Assembly: GCA_021234155.1 (NCBI GenBank) | Contig: JAJEKV010000003.1 | Coordinates: forward strand, 15,794,386 to 15,858,385 | Length of the DNA: 64,000 bases | Origin: Isoetes taiwanensis | Taxonomy: Eukaryota > Streptophyta > Lycopodiopsida > Isoetales > Isoetaceae | Direction of reading: 5' to 3' | Part shown: positions 35,461 through 47,639 of the stretch, one piece after another | Layout: each line of letters opens with the position of its first letter | Position numbering within the stretch: the stretch's first letter is position 1 | Position numbers and translations under genes: made by a program | Notes under the pieces: generated by a model | The model's database searches: none | What the model was told of the DNA's origin: nothing | The model's input: only the letters and a program-made list of their open reading frames with translations

Positions 35461-36062
35461 AAATATGCTGTTAGATGTTTTAGTCAAGAATAAAACAAGT
35501 TTTAGTAGTTCTTCATTTTCTTGCCAATGTCATTTTCCGCATGACAATCTGGCTCATTCTTTTTAGTATGTAGAACAGAGTTATTCTTAGTACAGCTCTA
35601 TCTAATGCTATATTTGTGTTGGTATACTAAAACAGTTTTTACTACAGTGAATGCTCTCTTATAGAGGTATGTTGCATTTATTTCTCTTTGCTCTTATATT
35701 AAAGTGACTACACACAAATGGACTACTAAAGTAAATGGACTACTAAAGTTTTCTTTTTTCACAAGATCCTGAAATGGCTATCTTTTGCTCACATGCTATC
35801 AACGTATGAAGGCAATTCAGTTCTTGGTGATTCACAACATAGAGCACAAAGGAATTCTAGCATTTTCTCATGTTCTTTTCATGTAACATGTTCATATAGT
35901 ATGTCCTTGATTATTAGCTTTTCTTTGTTTTTTGGATTGCAGGAAAGCCTAGGCTAGCTAACCTAAGATGTGGCAAAATTGGAAAATGATTTTTGCTTCT
36001 TACCCTTATTTCGAAATGGAACCATTTGCATAAAGAAAAATAACATCTGAGGAAAAATGCCG

Positions 36063-36156
36063 AGTAGAAGGTATTTCTATTTAAAGGTTATCCTATCTAT
36101 GTAATATAGTAGAAGGTATTTCTATTTAAAGATTATTGTCCTATCTATGTAATATA
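36063..36156. repeat. ~46-bp tandem duplication
   Basis: The unit AGTAGAAGGTATTTCTATTT...CCTATCTATGTAATAT is repeated once, differing by a small insertion and one substitution. Confidence 0.85.
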
Positions 36157-36949
36157 ATTGAGCCTATTTGTTTACTTCATCTGGTGCACAAAATTGAATT
36201 CCTCATCACTAAAAATGGGCAGTTAGATCTTTTTATCTGTTACTTAAAGCAAGTTGATTTTTTCTGAACAGAGAGACTTGGCAAGAAATATTCAAGTGGA
36301 AGAATATCTGAGACAATTATTGTTGCTTAGATTTCTCACAGTGTTTTAAGTTTGTGTTTGTGCATGTTCTCTATAAATGCAATTTGTCAAGATATTTTGC
36401 TATACGAAATATTCTGCAAAAAATTAGTTGCTAGATGAAAATCCTTCATAGGTTGGTTGATCCAGAACTTCTAGGATTATCCCTTTCTTTTATTATGTTC
36501 GTTGTTTGAGGTCTGACTTGATTTTTTACTAATTGGTTTCGCAGGTCAATTGTTGCAAGTAGATTATACATTTAAGATGTTGGTGGCTTTCTGTTTTTGA
36601 AACTACTTCCTTTCAGCAAATAAAGAGGTGCCCTGCATTTGTTTTTTCTGTTTAATGTGCCATTTGTTTTCATGCGTGTGTATACTATGTTGTGTTCATC
36701 GCCCTCATATAGAGTAGGTAGGATGTGACCAAGAATCACGAAAATGTAACAACAGCGCAGAGAATTATAGCTCCCAACACTTGAATATTGGAACGATTTT
36801 AATTTCCAAGAGTTAGGACTTTATAATATTTTGATTTGAAATACATGCCTTTAGGTTGGTGTTCTTATTCACCACTAGCTCTATATTGACAACATCTTTA
36901 TTTGTTGGTCTCATAGATCTGATTGTCCTCCTGTGAGCGTGAAGTAGAT

Positions 36950-38335
36950 GGAAGTTGAAATTTCGATGAAAAGCGGAAGCGGCAACGGCAGCGGCTAGGG
37001 CGGTGGCGGAGGTGAGGCTACCGCCGCTTCACCTTGCTTCCGGATTAGCAGCGAGGCATGAAGAAGCAAAGATCTGGAGTTGGATGCCAGGCCATGATGC
37101 TTTCTAACCGCAAGATTGATTATCACAGGTTTTCTCCAGATTTTTCCAGGGATGTAGTTTGTAGGCGATCTTCAACTTTGGGTCAGTCTTGGTTGCATTT
37201 CCCACTCTTTCCTTGCAGTTCTCGAAGGATTCCTTTGATTTGGGTCGACACAGGATGGATGGGATTTATGCGGGCTAAGCTGGATCAAACTGAAGCGAGC
37301 TCATGTTCGGTTTAGTATGGGGTAAGCTTCATCTCAAGAGGTAAAGTCTTGCGGTTACGTGAAGTATCTTGGATTTACTCTTACCCTTTCTTCTTTGGCG
37401 GAAAGACAAAATATGTATTAAGAACGGTCGGGCACTTTTGGGGCTTTCTAGTTTTATGCAAATAAATTCTTTGGATTTGTTTTGAATAGAATAGCCGAGC
37501 TAGGGATATGATGTGGCAGGGGAAGATTACACATCTTTGCAGGGCTTTTTGAGGGAGGAGGGCTGGTGGGCATATTTTTTGTCTAGCCGACTTCAATTGG
37601 ATTGTCTACCCCGACAATGCGGCATTTTATTTGATGCAATTCACGGTGAGTTTTTGAGTAAAGGCGAGAGACCGAGAATCCATGAAGCGGTGGCGGCTTC
37701 TATGAGCAGAGTGGCGGTGCTCTTCTTACCTTGATTTGTTTCTTTATTTCACTTCTTTGTATCTCGGTAAGAGTAAAATGCGACTTGTGGTATAGCCGGT
37801 CTTCTATCTTTGCTTCAAAAGTAGTATATCTGGGTAGATTTGGTGGTAGTTGCCATGATTAACAAAATGGATGTGCTTATTTATCAAGGATGTATGGGCT
37901 CCTTGATGGGACAATGGAAGTGGAAGACTCCCTTACAGGGTGACCCTTTCAGTGGAGATTGCCGAGCTAGGGGGCTATACAGGAGCTTCCATATCCTGCA
38001 CCAGGCTTTTAGGGGAGGAGTCTGGCGGCTGGGCTTGTACTAAGCCTAGCTAGCTTTAGGCTATCTGTGACCCCGACAATGCAGCACTCTACTATGCACC
38101 TCAGACACAACATTTTGAGAATCAGGTTTCTTTAACCACTGTTAGCTATCTTATATTTCTTTTGTTTTGCTGTTACTCGTTTGAATAAGTTTTAGTTCAT
38201 AGTTCATAGAGGATGAAGAGGTTGAGGTTACTCTTGTAGTAATCCTCTGTGAAGTCTGAAACATTGTACTCTGTACTTTTTATTATATAAAATATAAAAA
38301 CTTCCTTTTCTCCAAAAAAAAGAAAAAAAGATTGG
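36950..38335 (+). mobile_element. Possible truncated LINE with A-rich tail
   Basis: The region has higher GC than its surroundings and contains two diverged copies of a ~150-bp segment (about 37,495-37,650 and 37,960-38,110). Both carry GAGCTAGGG, a GGAGGAG run and ACCCCGACAATGC. It ends in AT-rich sequence followed by TTCTCCAAAAAAAAG, a 3' end often seen in plant L1-type LINEs. No reverse transcriptase motif was found, so the class is tentative. Confidence 0.35.
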
Positions 38336-40050
38336 CCTCCTGTAGGTTAATAAAAGCAATCATTCTATTAACTAATTCTTAAGGTTAGTTAAACGTGTTA
38401 CTATTTGCAAGGTCTAATTGCACTTCTATTTGATGCCCATATTATTTTGCAGGTTGAATGAGGAGAGACAAGCATGATAGAGGCAGAGTGCTTATTGCCA
38501 AGAAAGGCATTGCAGGATTCTAACAACATGTGTTTTGTACTGCTGTCTGATAGGTAGTGATATGTAGCCTCATTGTAGCGTTGTAAAGTATTATAGATCA
38601 CCACAATATTAGTGTATAACCCAAGGCTTATAAATGATCAATATTGTTACTTCCTGGTATAATTCAACAATTTAAGCTTTATATATATGAATTTTAAGGT
38701 ACTTCACCAAGTCCATCTAGAAATTGCTCCCACCCTAGCATATCGTAGCAATATCAAGCATTTCAATATTAAGCATTGGTGCACAAGGATTGTCACATGG
38801 GTAATATTACATTTCAAGCTCCAGACAAAGGAACATTGAAGCCCTTCATCAAGCCCATCTCCAAAGTGCCACTTTAGTCACCTCTTGCTTCCATCATTGA
38901 AGGGACCAACAAAATGTTGCAATATCAGATATTTCAAGATTAGTGCTCCTTGGACAAATGCCCACCGCATTGTCAATGGCTTCTATTTCATGTCCCCTAG
39001 AAGAGAGAAATCAACAAATATGAATTTTTCAATAAATAACCTAGAATAGAACAAATATTGACTCCTTTTCAAATCTAAGCGGGAATAGAACAAATATGTA
39101 TTTTTGAGCCACTGAACATATTGTCTCCATTCTTCTATACCTCTCTTGATCCCTTTCAAATTTAGCAAGATCATTCCCCATGCCCAGAATTTCATGTCTA
39201 CTTATATTGTTCTTATCCTTGGTTTTTAAGCGATGCAATGCGATGAATGCAAAGGATTATATAAACATTTTTGCCTTCAAGGAAGAACTATTTCATTTTC
39301 TACTTTGTAGCATGTATGATGTAGTTTATCCAAGTTATATTTATCATCGACATTTGCGCTACATGTATCTAAGTATTTCTACAACATCATCATTGCCTAC
39401 AACAGGCCCGTAACTATGCCCGGCAACGCTGGGCACCCGTTACTAGTCATATTTAAACCAAGTACATTTACCATGTTGTGTATTGATGATTAAATCACTA
39501 TAAAGCATCATGACTATTATGCACTTAAAATTACCACGTCAATATACTAAGGAAGACAGATGTGATCGAATAGTATCCACTAAACTTGACATACTAAATA
39601 TTGATGAATATCATATATTTTAATTTAGTAAAGAGGCCAATTAAAATTGCCATGTTTACATACCATGCCACAAAACAATGTTGATTTATTACCTCAGAAA
39701 AATATATTGGCGAACCATAGTAGATATGGGTTGTAAACTTTTATACCAACAAACATGTACTTATCTATGGATTCAGTTTTCACCATTAACTCACTAAAAT
39801 AAAGTCATATAGATTCAATTTTGGGGACTTGTGGAAGGGTCCTTTAAGGGTGGATTTGAGTGTAACAGTTAGTATATCTAGAATGAATATATGGGACAAT
39901 TTATATGTCAGAGTTTATAATTTTTTGGATAGTGATTGTATTGTAGGAATGGTTTCTCAAGAGCATAGGTCGGAATTAGAACATCTACAACTGCAATAGT
40001 CTTCAGAATAAATATGGCAACCCATAATCTGTGAATTTCCATCCAAAACA
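38336..40050. other. No recognised gene
   Basis: AT-rich sequence with only short frames. The phrase CCCGGCAACGCTGGGCACCC near 39,420 resembles CCCAGCAACGCTGGC near 61,310 and may mark a shared repeat family. Nothing else is recognised. Confidence 0.5.
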
Positions 40051-40059
40051 TAGCCTCGA

Positions 40060-40430
40060 TTGGACTGACTATAAGCCACCTGGTGGTGTTATCATGTGCA
40101 AAGATTTACGCGATACCCGTTTATGCTGCTTTAGGAATATTGATAGTTGTTTAAAAGACGTCGCTAAGTTGCATTTCAAGTAGCATGCAAAGGAAGTTCC
40201 ACGTGAGTTTATGGAGTGGGGCAAGAATGCGTGTTCTATGTATGCCAAATACTTTGTGCTCTACCATGGTAGAAAACAATGATCGACTAGCCTTTGCTAC
40301 ATGATTGCTCACATGTTAAGAACTAAGGATAACACCACTGCCCATGAAGTTAGTATTGTCATTGAGAATGTCCTCAGGCGTGTGATGGCTCCTGTTTTTA
40401 TGCTGCTGAAATGGCAAAGTATACTGCCAT
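40060..40430 (+). pseudogene. Broken unidentified coding fragment
   Basis: One plus-strand frame stays protein-like across three stop-delimited pieces: 'DWTDYKPPGGVIMCKDLRDT', 'VPREFMEWGKNACSMYAKYF' and 'NTTAHEVSIVIENVLRRVM'. Two stops interrupt it in the same frame, with no frameshift needed. This suggests a once-coding sequence of perhaps 120 or more residues that has decayed. I do not recognise the family; a captured gene or a transposon protein is possible. Confidence 0.3.
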
Positions 40431-40654
40431 AATTATCTCATGGATATCTTTATTATTCTGGAAGGGTCTTTGATTGTTAGTTAGCGCCATATGTTTAGAG
40501 CAAAAATAACATGTTAGGGCTCTCTTTGTTAACAAGTTGAAGGCTTCGTGTGATCTTGCACGATATCGACCTGCTTGAAATCCCATGTGTTCATCTATAG
40601 TTGTGATGTATGTCAGACTATGAACATATACTACTTTTGACGTGCGCTTCCATA

Positions 40655-40981
40655 TTTGTAGATATAATGTATAGTACTACTATGTTGGTAGTTGGGGAAG
40701 GTTTTCTTTGTAATATATTAAATTTGTAGAGGAAGCTTTGTTCGTAATGTGTAGTACTACTTTATTAGTGGTTGTGTAAATTTTCCCTCCTAATACATAA
40801 GCTTGCAATAGAATAGAATATATTTTTATTAGACCAAATAGCCTAAATAGCCTATGGGTCCCAAAGAAAGAGAGCACCTATGGGACCAAATAAAAAGAGC
40901 AGCAAGCTTTGTTCGTAACGTGTGGTACCATATTGGTGGCTGTGTGAATTTTCCTTCGTAATAAATATGTTTGCAGTGGAT
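40655..40981. repeat. Three diverged ~75-bp repeats
   Basis: Copies lie at about 40,655-40,727, 40,740-40,809 and 40,912-40,981. Each contains a TAATGTGTAGTAC-like start, TTGGTGGTTGTG, AATTTTCC, TCCTAATA and GCTTGCA. The spacer before the third copy contains its own short repeat, CTATGGG-CC-AAA. Confidence 0.7.
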
Positions 40982-41359
40982 GGTTCTATGGTTTTTGCTC
41001 TGCCATAAGGTTTGAAGGATCCTAGAATATGAGGTCAGTTCTTTTTTACATAATGAATGAAAAGATATTCAAGCACATAACCTCTTGTGTTTTAGGTACA
41101 AGCTTTATCACAAGATAAACACATTTAAATTATTCATAAACATTATAATTTCTTCTCTATTATGGGCAGAGGGCGACCCTCCTGGCGCTGTATTCTTCGG
41201 AAAAGAAAATTTAAAACAATAAATTCCTATTAATTATAGTATATTACAAATATATGCATTCTATACAGCCTAGCCCCTTCTAATTTCATAACATTGTAAT
41301 AAACTGAAATAGCTAGGTAACATGTCACAACTAGTGGATAAAAATTTTCCAACCAAGTT

Positions 41360-43533
41360 TCATGGCCTATATCGAGATGATCCTCGTCTAGCAATATTTG
41401 CCTTATGTTGAAGTCCTTTTAAATGAGAGGATTGTCTCACTGAAGATGGTAATGCTCCAGAAGATGCCAATAGAACGACCACTCCCATCAGAATCAAAGA
41501 CCTGATAGCCATTATAACAACTTCAATTTCATTGAACCAGACATGTACAACAAAGACCAAGCAGGAAGAAACGACCATCACACCATCCAATAAATAGTAA
41601 CTTCCGTGCTGTAGGAAGGGACTCCCCTAGTGCAAAGATTCCAACAATTACACCAACCAGCATAGATGCAACAGCAGCGCATGTGGAGATAATCACTGCC
41701 CTTCCTTCCTTGAGACCTTTAGTCTGCAAATGGAGTCCCATTCTTTCGTCAATATACTACAAAACATCTATCCAAACGTTATTAAGGTAATCCATTGCTT
41801 TGACATTGTAGTGGTTATACCCCCTGCCCAGAGGATGCTTAACTAAGATTCTGCAGGAGGAGTTTCATATTGAAAACGGACTTGAATCACCAATAACAAC
41901 AGGTATATATAGATCAGAGAAGATTAGATGCCAACAAATGACCAATGCAAACTCACCTGGAAAAAGAACCCACAACTGCTGCAAGCCATACCAACACCTA
42001 ATCCAATTAGTATACAAAAAGTTGGAAACCCATTAACTGCCAAGTTAAATCCCAACTTGCAGAAGGCAGCTGCCAATCTGCATGGAAAAGATGTTGCGCA
42101 TAGTTAAAGCCTGCCAAGCAACAAGCTTCTAATCACAACATCATCTCTACCCGAAAAGAATGCCAGCCTCAGTTCCTGCAATTAACTCTTCCATCACCTC
42201 AAGATGGCTCTACAATACAGAATAAAAATATAAAGCAGACAAAAACATCAAGCATAGAAATGGCATATACATTAATAAATAACACTTAAACCAGCATTGA
42301 AAGCTCTGATGTAGGAGAGCCAAGAGAATCATAGCCATGACGCCGTTGCCTTTGAAAGTGCACTAGCCATCTTTCTAAGAGCCCCTAATGAAATAAAACA
42401 GAGGGTTTTAAAATAAATAAGTCAAAGCACGAAAGAAACTCATAACAGCTTCAATGGCCTAAAAAACTTTACGATGCCTAGTTAATGGCTAATACACATG
42501 TTACAAACTGGGCATCCGTTTTTTTCCCTGTAATATTGAATCTTCAGCTTAGCATAAGGCTTGTCAAATGGTTGATTTATGACGATCAATCAATGATCAA
42601 AGATAATCTAATAAAGCACTTACAATAATCAAAGTGGAAGCGCATACAAACAGGAGAAGCCGCACTGGGGATATGTTGCTCTCAATCTGTGTTTCACCAA
42701 CCATTCCAACACCTGGGAATGCCATCAAGATCACATTTGCATACTAAGCCCATAGCAAATGAAGAACGTGTTATTAAGTTAATCCACTATTAATAATTGC
42801 AGACCACACATCAGACATGACGAACAAGCAAAACAATTGCTATTGACGTAGATATGAAGAGTAGGCTCAAATGTATCCTGGCTACTCAGAATCCATATCA
42901 TGTTTTGTTTATGATCACGAAAGTAAACAAACTCTAAAAAAAGCATACTTACAAACTGTTCCAATGATGGTCATAGTTACACCAATCCAGTCAAGGCCAT
43001 GCATTTCTTCCTGCAAATAACAATGAGAAAACAGAGCCAGTACCGCCATCCCACAACCAGAAACAGGCTGAATAATTGAGACCTGTGCAGCAGAGCAACA
43101 AGGTAAAGCAATGCACATGGTAAACACAATTAAAAAAAAAAATACTCACACTTCCTGGCTGGCCTATTTGTGGACCAGCCAAGGAACGGTTCATTGAAAG
43201 CTTTACATAAAGTTGGGTTACCAGAAAAATTGGTAAAGGTAACATAGCTCAAAGAAAAAAAACAGGTGATTCAAAAGAAGTGTTAACCAATATAATCCTG
43301 ACTCACGCAACAGGACATAGTTTATCGAACAATTCTGCTCCCAAAAACCGTGTTGGTGTATTTATATCCTTTGCAATATTCTTTGTATTGTCCTCAATGA
43401 TATCCAGCAATAAAGAAGCATAAAAAAGAGAGAGAGAATTTACTGGTGCTTCTGCTACAGCCTTTACCATCAAGATCCCCCCAAAAATGTCAATAATAAT
43501 TCCACTGACCCAGGTTTTGCTTGATAAATAATG
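41360..43533 (-). CDS. NIPA9: NIPA9-like magnesium transporter (DUF803), N-terminus not found
   Basis: NIPA proteins are multi-pass membrane proteins implicated in Mg2+ transport. Eight minus-strand exons join in phase: 43,533-43,444; 43,082-42,957; 42,743-42,624; 42,384-42,292; 42,209-42,151; 42,077-41,957; 41,723-41,602; 41,501-41,360. About 290 residues are visible. Landmarks are '[20 protein letters not shown]', '[20 protein letters not shown]', '[18 protein letters not shown]', '[14 protein letters not shown]', '[15 protein letters not shown]', '[20 protein letters not shown]' and '[20 protein letters not shown]'. These match the plant NIPA9 subgroup in order, including several membrane helices. 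The first ~45 residues (family G-N-N-x-G-K-V-L-Q-K-K-G-T) should be encoded upstream, but I did not find them. One donor appears to be GTTTGT after 42,957, although GTAAGT lies 4 bases on; only the former keeps the frame. Otherwise the gene looks intact. Confidence 0.9.
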
Positions 43534-43539
43534 CTGTAA

Positions 43540-44160
43540 AACCTAATCATGATAAAGGTAACTGAATGAGAAAAGGTTATGCTTAAAGGCATAGTTATAA
43601 CACTTTAGAATACAAATATATTAACTCATAGACTATTAGTGGCTTCTCTGACAGGAAATTATTGAAGGCTAGTGTAGTTCAACCACGTGATAATCTAATT
43701 ATACGCAGCTTCTTGAGCCGCCTGTGCTTCCATAACAACTAATACTCTTGTTTTGCAACTACATGAGTTGGAAAGCTGTTCATGATCGGTATGGATGGCC
43801 AAATGGCAGAAAAAAATCTATAATCATGCCTCATTATCTCTTTGCTGGTTTACTTTAGTGACAACTTAAGTAGCCTACAAATAGTTTTGTCAAGCTTAAA
43901 ACATAGGGTATAACTATAACTATTTTTTGGCAAAGCTCCAAATATCTCAATGCTTGAACGTGCACCACATAAAACTATTGATGCCATCCATAACAGTTGT
44001 GCAAGCATCGTTTTGGTAAACCTTATATTTATCATCTACCAACAGAACAGTCTAATTGTATGTTTCTCTGACCTTTATCTTAGGGAGCTAAAAACTTCTA
44101 AGAAGATTTCTGTGCATACTGTACTTTGCATGTCTATTCAATGTAACGAGCAGTTGAGGA
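43540..44160. other. Probable 5' intron of the NIPA9-like gene
   Basis: AT-rich sequence upstream of the first recognised NIPA9 exon. No in-phase exon matching the expected NIPA9 N-terminus was seen here or as far as about 47 kb. A 61-codon minus-strand frame at 44,035-43,850 is not family-like. Confidence 0.4.
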
Positions 44161-44205
44161 TCATCCTATTATCTGCAACTAATGTTGACCCCTAGAAAGG
44201 TATAA

Positions 44206-44345
44206 AGGACGCCACCTAGCCATAGGACTGACGTTAGAGACGTAGAATGACCAATCTGAAGGATTTCATAAATATCAGGCTCTTCCATATAGCCAAGCTC
44301 ATGAAATGCTTCGCAAAATGTACGCGCCTCAATTTCTGCCATTCT
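44206..44345 (-). other. Unidentified exon-like segment
   Basis: The minus-strand frame reads 'MAEIEARTFCEAFHELGYME' and 'EPDIYEILQI', ending at a GTCATT potential donor and preceded by ATATAG. The composition is that of a soluble acidic helical protein. It matches neither NIPA9 nor anything I can name. Confidence 0.25.
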
Positions 44346-44984
44346 ATATTTTCCGCGTTGCAATCACTTTTCAGCATAAACTTGAATGAATTCTAACTCT
44401 GATCCCTAAACCGCTGTTGGAATTGTGCCTATTTTCATCTGTTTACCTTAAAAGTGAGGCTCAGGCGTGGAAGACCCCTCGTCCCTTGCTTCTGCAGCGC
44501 CTTACCGATGCTACTGCTCGATGAGCCAACTGCAGCCTGTACCACTGCCTTCCACATTGTGCCTGCTCAACCGCGTAAATGTCCAGCTGCCTGTTGCACT
44601 AGATGTCGGTTGAGGGATTGTGTATGTGCGATGGTTTTATTGATTGAGGCCTTTTTTCGACGACAGGGCAGTCTTATTTTATGGCTGTCACATAATTATA
44701 AACACCCTTTTGGGCTCCATGTCATACTTGAAGACATGTCTTAAAAAAACAGTTTTCTATTATTATTAGACACGTCTTATTGATACAAGATTTTGTCGCG
44801 GCGGCCTTCGCCGCCGCTGTTCAATGCCTTTTAGTTCATGGAGTATGATGTTGCCAATAAGTAAAAAAAGAAAAAGGTTAGCTTGCTTATTATGGTTGTA
44901 AGTAACAAACAAATTGTGTAGAAGTCTCAAATCTCAAGCGGTAGCTTAGCGTTTTGAATTGTCCACTAGCCGAGTTTATGTATA

Positions 44985-45335
44985 CAGGAAAGGCAATCTA
45001 CTTGCCTTCCCTGGCATGTCAACAGAGCGCGGAGCCCTGTTGACATGCCAGGGAAGGCAAGTAGATTGCCTTTACTGTTACGTGGAAAACACTTAGGGAT
45101 CATTCTGCGCCCAGTAAAATCCTTCAGAATGCAAGGTAAACTCTTGGAATGCAGGGTAAAAGAGCCGGAATGTGGAGTAAAACCTGAGAATGCATGTAAA
45201 AAGGTTGCAGCAGCCCGCCATCGCAGCTCCGTCGTTCAACGCAAAATTTTACTTACATTCTTGTTTTGAAACGCCGCCACGTGGCATGCTACTACTGGCG
45301 GATGTGGCAGAATGATCCCTAAGTGTTTTTTACGT
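44985..45335. mobile_element. Foldback element: 37-bp hairpin plus 256-bp TIR element, copy 1
   Basis: Two nested structures. First, a perfect 37-bp inverted repeat: 44,989-45,025 (AAAGGCAATCTACTTGCC...) pairs with 45,037-45,073 around an 11-base GC-rich loop. Second, directly after it, 29-bp terminal inverted repeats ACGTGGAAAACACTTAGGGA... (45,080-45,108) and its complement at 45,307-45,335 with two mismatches, flanked by a possible GTT duplication. Between the TIRs are four ~20-bp repeats with core GAATGCAGGGTAAA (45,125-45,205). A related, oppositely oriented copy lies at 52,715-52,900. It has no coding capacity; the form is MITE-like. Confidence 0.9.
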
Positions 45336-45940
45336 GTTCGGAATACATACTCTCAATCGAGTGCTTGCTGCTTAATTATATTAGGTTTTTACACTGCTAA
45401 AATGTGTCTAAAAGGCAAGTTTATGTGTCCAATTTATATATTCTCAATCAAGTACTGTTTGATTATATTAGGTTTCTACATTTTTTTGAGGAGTTAAGGG
45501 CACAACATGTGCTTCCTAGCTATTGTCAAATAGCTACGATTCATTTTATTTTTTCCAACATGATATTGCAAGGACTATACAATACATCATAAGTTACCAA
45601 ATGTATGGGGGGCAATGGAAATTGGGGAGCCCTCTAAAGTTAGAGAGTATTGAAACTCAAACGCCACTAGGAAGCTAGCTTGCTCTTTTATAGTTGTATC
45701 GCCATTATCTCAAGAAAACTTGGCTTATTGTCTCAAGTTTATCCTTACATGACGTTTTAAGGGCCATCCTTCTGCCAAGAAGGCCATGTGTTGTAATAAT
45801 ACTGAGTGCCACATATAGAACAGTTGTGAAATAAGCCACAGAGATAAGTAAAAGCTTACACTGTACACCTAGGCATTGCAACACGGTAAAGGATTTTTAT
45901 TGATAAAAGCCCCTACACACTTAGATTCGAAGATCATCCA
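45336..45940. other. No recognised gene
   Basis: AT-rich. Two related ~50-bp stretches near 45,350 and 45,437 share CTCAATC-AGT, TTAATTATATTAGGTTT and ACA, a short diverged duplication. Nothing else was seen. Confidence 0.5.
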
Positions 45941-45947
45941 TTCGTAC

Positions 45948-46501
45948 CTGGTCCAACGGAGACTCAGCCGCAATACTGCAACCAATTGCAACGAACGACA
46001 CCGTTTCTTTCTTGGTCCTCATAACATAAGTTACTGGATCATCCGTTTGTTTGCAAAATCCAATATCAGAACCTTCATCTTGCAGAATTCTAAGCAAAAA
46101 AAAGGTAAAGAACAGAAGACCCTTTCAAATCTAAAGGCCTCGCTCAACAAATCTGCAAATACCTTGCCTCAATTGGCTCCTTAAGAATGGCCAGGAGAAA
46201 TAGAAACAAAAAGGAAGCAGCCACATATGAGAGGTGTGAATGGGGCAGTCCAACAGCCACGGGATACTGAATCAACAGCTCCTCATAACTATGTTTAAGG
46301 AACTTCAAGGAATTCGCACAGAAAAAACTGTGCCCCATCACACTTCTTTTAATTTGGAAGTAAGAAGCTCCTATTTCTTTTGCACAGTGACCAAATCCCC
46401 TTTCACAAATCATGACTCAACAGTCAGTTGCATCAGGTAAGGATTACTCTTGGCAATGTCATCCACTGAAATAGAGCTACATCTGCAAATTTGGTTGCCA
46501 T
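45948..46501 (-). other. Unidentified multi-exon coding candidate
   Basis: The best segment is a 142-base exon at 46,089-45,948 bounded by GCTTAG and GTACGA. It reads 'ILQDEGSDIGFCKQTDDPVT', 'YVMRTKKETVSFVAIGCSIA' and 'AESPLDQ'. The frame upstream of a GTATTT donor at 46,152, reading 'LKEPIEA', joins to it in phase. A possible first exon at 46,501-46,448 starts ATG and reads 'MATKFADVALFQWMTLPR' before GTAATC, but I could not connect it. I do not recognise the protein. The 47-residue exon has convincing composition and splice sites, so a real gene or gene fragment is plausible. Confidence 0.35.
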
Positions 46502-47639
46502 GGCAAAGTCGGAAGAGAAACGTCCACAAAAAGAAAATGAAATCTCGGCAAACCATTCAAACTCCAGTTCAAAAGCTTAGCTATGAAGTGAAACCTCCAA
46601 AGACTGTCGAACTGTTGCTAATGGGCATGAAGCCGAAAATAAACGATTGCTTCAAATTTCAAGGTACGCACAGAACTTCCTTAATTGTAGCGCTGATCAA
46701 ATCGGAGCTTTGTGATGCCTTCCTAAACCTCAATGAAAAAAATGCTCAAAACAGACCTAACCTGAATGCCGATTAAACTGAACCACACCATTTATCCACG
46801 GCTGGTACATCCGAGCATGGTCGCCTACAACTACAGTGTTGATTTAAGCAGCACCCATTATATATAAAGCTGAAAAATAGGCCGAAGAATTGGTTGGAAA
46901 CTTCGAGAAGAGATATAAAAGCTTCTCGAATACCATACCGTGTTCTAGAATATACATGTCACATGATCGAAACTTCCAGAAAAAACTGTCCAATTTAGTT
47001 CATAATTTTCCATAAAAAATACAGACAGCTAAGCTGCCCCTTACCTTCCATATTACAATTATATATTAGAGATAAGACATGTCTTATATTCACAATTTTC
47101 CACTACACAAAAATGTTGTCCCGTGGACCATTTGGTCCATGGACCAGAAATGTCCACCATACCCCTTTGCACTCAATCCCATAATCCCATAATTCGCCCC
47201 ATCTATTTATCATTTTCAACTTCTAATTGCATAGTCTTATTGTCAACTTGATTTCCTATGATCTCCCAAAAATTGGTGGCAAACGGATTTGTGTGCAGCA
47301 TTTTTGGATGATTTGAAAAAGGCCAAAATTGGCCTTTTTTAGAAATCTTCCCACTCATTATTCCCGTTGCGTGCCCTTTTTTGTTTTAGTTAGTTAGGTA
47401 TCTTCCCCACAGGAGAAGCAATGACGGCAGTCCCGCCAAACAAAAATGGCGCGAATGAAGGAGGAGGGATCGTGATTTTATGAACGGCGAATATAACGCC
47501 ACCTCAGATCATTCCTACGGCTGAGATTACAGCCCCAAATATTGCCGTTTCTTCCCTAAAAGTAGCTCTGATAACAGAGCTTTGGAGAATGCCGGATACT
47601 TGTCCCTTCGATCCTTTTTTTCTCCCACGATTCTTCACC

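Noticed and set aside
41360..44363. Joining the 44.2-44.35 kb and 45.9-46.5 kb segments to NIPA9 as its 5' exons
   Set aside because: Their sequence does not match the expected NIPA9 N-terminus (GNNxGKVLQKKGT), and phases could not be made to agree.
44454..44744. Frame containing LLLDEPTAAC, which resembles an ABC-transporter Walker B motif
   Set aside because: There is no LSGGQ signature or Walker A nearby, the following residues are not family-like and the frame is short; a chance match.
45110..45205. CRISPR-like array from the four ~20-bp repeats
   Set aside because: The repeats are contiguous and imperfect with no unique spacers, the genome is a plant's, and they sit inside a foldback element.
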